Assembly (NCBI RefSeq): GCF_030814135.1
Contig: NZ_JAUSUQ010000006.1
Coordinates: 124,001 to 188,000 of the forward strand
Reading direction: 5' to 3'
Length of the DNA: 64,000 nucleotides
Source: Caldalkalibacillus uzonensis
Lineage (GTDB): Bacteria; Bacillota; Bacilli; Caldalkalibacillales; Caldalkalibacillaceae
The notes beneath the pieces are model-generated. The model made no database searches. It saw only the letters and a program-made list of their open reading frames with translations, and was not told where the DNA came from. The number at the start of each line of letters is the position of its first letter. Within the stretch, counting starts at the first letter, position 1. The position numbers and the translations under genes are program-made. Shown piece after piece: positions 61,477 through 64,000 of the stretch.

Positions 61477-62562
61477 ATGACAACGAGGGAAAAACATTAT
61501 TTTGCTCACGGTCACACAGCAGAGGGGTATGTTTCATTTTATCCCTCCCTGATCAAGGAGTTAAAACACCGCTATTTGTTAAACGGGGCACCGGGAACGG
61601 GGAAATCATGGCTGTTACGTCAGTTAGGACAACAAGCGCTCCACAGAGGTTATGGTGTTGAATTTATCCACTCTGCATTGGTCAGAGAGGAAATAGACGG
61701 GGTGATCATCCCTGCCTTACAAACAGCAGTCATTGATGCCACCCGTCCTCATCATTTTGATCCTGTGTATCCCGTTGTGATTGATCAAGTTATTAATTTG
61801 AATGAGGGCATTGATGCTGGCAAATTAAAAGGGCAAACGGACAAAATTATTGATCTGGTGGACCAGCAGGAGGAGGCTTTCAAACGGGCTTACGACCATT
61901 TTTGCCAGGCCAAACAATTCCATTTGCAAAAGGAGGCTTTGTATGCTGAAGGATTTGATAAATCCCGTGCCAATGAAGTGACCAATGAGCTGATCAGTCG
62001 GTTCCTTTCCCAGGTTAAAGGGGAAAACGGTCGCGAGCGGCACATGTTCTTTGGGGCGGCTACGGCGGAGGGGGTTGTCCATTTTATTGATGAGCTGACA
62101 GAAGGGCTCCATGTACGAGTCATTGTTAAAGGGCGTCCGGGCTCAGGAAAATCGACGATGCTGAAAAAACTTGTCCAGAAAGCAGAAGAGCTTGCCTTAG
62201 AAACGGAAGTGTATCATTGCGGCTTTGATCCTAACAGTTTAGATATGATTTACTGGCCTCAATTGAAGGTGGCCATTGTAGATGGAACAGCGCCCCACGA
62301 GCTGGAGCCTGTCCGCCACGAGGATGAAATCCTGGATATGTATGCCCTTTGTTTCAGCAAGGATATTGACCAACTTTACGCCAAGGAATTGGCTGAACTG
62401 GATCACAAATATAAAGCTCAAACCAAGCAGGGGGTGGCTTGGTTAAGAGAAGCCAAACAATACAGGGATGAATTAAGGAGTCACTATCAGCAGGTGATGG
62501 ATGAGGAGTTTGTCCAGCAAAAACTGGAATGGCTGGTGCGTACCATTTTTAGAGACCAATAA
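61477..62562 (+). CDS. Tandem-duplicated P-loop ATPase of unknown function
   Basis: A 361-residue soluble protein made of two homologous halves. Each has a short TAEG segment, a Walker A loop (GAPGTGKS at 37-44; GRPGSGKS at 219-226) and a later strand ending in D before a proline-rich stretch (AVIDATRPHHFDPV; AIVDGTAPHELEPV). A charged helical linker separates them and helices follow the second. I recall uncharacterised Firmicutes proteins of this architecture, but no function. It starts 14 bases after asnO with GGGAGCTGAG upstream, so the two are probably one operon. Confidence 0.85.
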   Translation: MTTREKHYFAHGHTAEGYVSFYPSLIKELKHRYLLNGAPGTGKSWLLRQLGQQALHRGYGVEFIHSALVREEIDGVIIPALQTAVIDATRPHHFDPVYPVVIDQVINLNEGIDAGKLKGQTDKIIDLVDQQEEAFKRAYDHFCQAKQFHLQKEALYAEGFDKSRANEVTNELISRFLSQVKGENGRERHMFFGAATAEGVVHFIDELTEGLHVRVIVKGRPGSGKSTMLKKLVQKAEELALETEVYHCGFDPNSLDMIYWPQLKVAIVDGTAPHELEPVRHEDEILDMYALCFSKDIDQLYAKELAELDHKYKAQTKQGVAWLREAKQYRDELRSHYQQVMDEEFVQQKLEWLVRTIFRDQ

Positions 62563-62569
62563 ACTGATT

Positions 62570-62603
62570 AAAGCCCTTGGCTCCTCATAGGCCAAGGGCT
62601 TTG
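62570..62603. terminator. Hairpin between convergent genes
   Basis: AAAGCCCTTGG pairs perfectly with CCAAGGGCTTT around an 11-base centre. The T-tracts are short on both strands, so it is probably a shared bidirectional terminator for the ATPase gene and the ArgRS-like gene. Confidence 0.65.
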
Positions 62604-62658
62604 ACGTCATGGTGAGGCCAGTCAAGCTTTACGGCTGTGGACTAGAGTGCAAGCAGAG

Positions 62659-64000
62659 TTAAATTTCCTCAGGCGCTTCAATGGTCAGCATGGACAAGCC
62701 GTGTTTCAAGACAAGGGCCATTTTTTTGCATAAGGCCAGTTTGGCTATTTGTTCATTCTGATCATCGACGAAAATACGCTCTTCAGCATAGAAACGGTTA
62801 AATAATTGGCACAGATCCAAGAGATATTTGGCGATCTGGGAAGGATCATCTTTTTTGACCGTTTCCACCAAAACGGACGGATACTGATACAAGGTATAGA
62901 TGATCTCCCAGGTTAAGGGTTGTTCATATACAGCGTGTGTAACAGGCTCAATCTTGAGGTCTCCGGCACGGCGCAACAGGCTGGAGATCCGGGCGTGGGT
63001 GTACTGGACATAGGGTCCTGTTTTTCCTTCAAAATTGAATGCTTCATCCCATTTAAAATTGACCTCGCGGGTGCGATGCTGCTTCAGATCATTGAAGACA
63101 ATGGCTCCAATCCCCACAGCTTTGGCGACTTCTTTTTTATTGGCCAGAGAAGGGTTCTTTTCGTTAATAATAACTTCTGCCTTCTTAATCGCTTGCTCCA
63201 ACACTTCGTGCAGCAACACGCCTTTTCCTTTGCGGGTAGAGCCGATTTCCCCTTCGATTTTCATCACACCGAATTCAATGTGATGGCAGCGCCGGGCAAA
63301 CTCATAGCCCATTCGTTCCAGAACACCGAACACTTGCTGGAAGTGGAGGGACTGACGCTGATCCACTACATACAAGATTTTTTCGGGGTTAAAGCGCTCA
63401 TAACGATACAGGGCGGCCGCAATGTCTCTGGTGGCATAAATGGAAGCACCGTCACTCTTTTTAATGATACAGGGGGGAATCTGCTTGTCTTCCAGGCGGA
63501 CGATCAGAGCCCCTTCGCTCTCTTCCAGCAGCCCTTTTTCTTCAAGCTCGGCCAGCACTTTCTCCATTTTCTCTCCGTAATAACTTTCACCCAGGTAGTG
63601 GTCAAAGCTCACGCCAAGCAAACGGTAAATCTTTTCAAATTCTTTTAAACTCTCGTCTTTAAACCATTGCCACAGGCGGACCGCCTGTTCATCCCCGTCC
63701 TCCAGCTTCTTAAACCAGCGGCGACCTTCCTCTTCAAGGGAAGGATCTTTTTCGGCTTCCTCATGGAACTTAACATACAGATGAATCAGCTCGGACAGGG
63801 GGTCGGCTTTAATTTTTTCATCATTGCCCCACTTGAAATAGGCGGCTAAGAGCTTGCCAAACTGGGTTCCCCAGTCCCCCAGGTGATTCATGCGTTCCAC
63901 TTGGTAGCCCAGGGCGGCATAAGTATTGGCCAAAGCCTGGCCAATCATGGTGGAGCGAATATGGTACAGCTTAAAGTGCTTGGCAATATTGGGGGAAGAA
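62659..64000 (-). CDS. argS: Arginyl-tRNA synthetase-like protein (partial, cut by window edge)
   Basis: The C-terminal 447 or so residues of a class I ArgRS; the N-terminal domain lies beyond base 64000. Recognisable parts are SSPNIAKHF, NHLGDWGTQFGKLLAAY, CIIKKSDGASIYATRDIAAALYRY in part, the STRKG segment, FEGKTGPYVQYTHARISSLLR and the anticodon-binding helical domain ending LSMLTIEAPEEI. The HIGH signature, usually HxGH, reads KLYH, and the KMSKS region reads EIGSTRKG. It is closer to the second ArgRS type of some Bacillus species than to B. subtilis ArgS. It may be a functional divergent enzyme or a specialised paralogue. Confidence 0.85.
   Translation of the reverse strand, partial: SSPNIAKHFKLYHIRSTMIGQALANTYAALGYQVERMNHLGDWGTQFGKLLAAYFKWGNDEKIKADPLSELIHLYVKFHEEAEKDPSLEEEGRRWFKKLEDGDEQAVRLWQWFKDESLKEFEKIYRLLGVSFDHYLGESYYGEKMEKVLAELEEKGLLEESEGALIVRLEDKQIPPCIIKKSDGASIYATRDIAAALYRYERFNPEKILYVVDQRQSLHFQQVFGVLERMGYEFARRCHHIEFGVMKIEGEIGSTRKGKGVLLHEVLEQAIKKAEVIINEKNPSLANKKEVAKAVGIGAIVFNDLKQHRTREVNFKWDEAFNFEGKTGPYVQYTHARISSLLRRAGDLKIEPVTHAVYEQPLTWEIIYTLYQYPSVLVETVKKDDPSQIAKYLLDLCQLFNRFYAEERIFVDDQNEQIAKLALCKKMALVLKHGLSMLTIEAPEEI

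Overview
The window is 64 kb of chromosome from a spore-forming, Gram-positive Bacillales bacterium. The evidence is the set of spore genes (spoVA, dacB/spmAB, spoVD, spoVE, rsfA, ylbJ, asnO), a bacillithiol gene (bshC), the ResABCDE cytochrome c system, strong AGGAGG-type ribosome binding sites, frequent GTG/TTG starts, and gene orders close to those of Bacillus subtilis. The moderate GC content and the presence of ahcY suggest a thermophilic or alkaliphilic lineage (Caldalkalibacillus-like). That placement is inference. I saw no tRNA, rRNA, CRISPR array, prophage or intact insertion sequence.

Layout. (1) 1-4.1 kb: end of the spoVA operon, lysA and ppiB. (2) 4.2-5.3 kb: a small membrane protein and a truncated gamma-glutamyltransferase/CapD-like remnant. 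(3) 5.3-9.4 kb: riboflavin operon ribD-ribE-ribBA-ribH behind an FMN riboswitch with its terminator. (4) 9.4-20.8 kb: scpAB, dacB-spmAB, rluB, resABCDE and a DUF2140 gene. (5) 20.9-32.4 kb: the ylb cluster (ylbG, rsmD, coaD, ylbJ, ylbK, ylbL, tmcAL, ylbN, rpmF, rsfA, ylbP). It is interrupted by a permease with an elaborate leader, a tiny glutamine-rich protein and a crotonase gene. (6) 32.6-35.8 kb: a three-gene biotin-dependent acyl-CoA carboxylase set. (7) 35.9-40.6 kb: a SurA-like lipoprotein, panE, bshC and ahcY. (8) 40.7-59.5 kb: the division and cell wall (dcw) cluster mraZ-rsmH-ftsL-pbpB-spoVD-murE-mraY-murD-spoVE-murG-murB-divIB-ylxW-ylxX-sbp-ftsA-ftsZ. (9) 59.5-64 kb: asnO, a tandem P-loop ATPase, and a partial arginyl-tRNA synthetase-like gene.

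How the genes fit together. Most of the window is core cell function: riboflavin supply, chromosome condensation, cytochrome c assembly with its redox-responsive two-component system, peptidoglycan precursor synthesis and septation. Sporulation genes are threaded through the same operons. Regulation visible in the DNA includes the FMN riboswitch, a repeat array typical of MraZ operators, a sigma-H-like promoter before ftsA, an extended -10 promoter before resA, two overlapping divergent promoters between tmcAL and ylbN, and a promoter-plus-terminator leader before divIB.

The most unusual items are: the permease leader with a 9-codon upstream ORF; the Q-rich protein behind a forespore-type promoter; a frameshifted micro-ORF coupled to an atypical crotonase; the tandem-duplicated ATPase beside asnO; the ArgRS-like protein with a degenerate HIGH motif; and the joining of two blocks that lie far apart in B. 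subtilis. I found no clearly new multi-gene system; the best candidates are the asnO-ATPase pair and the Q-rich/crotonase region.
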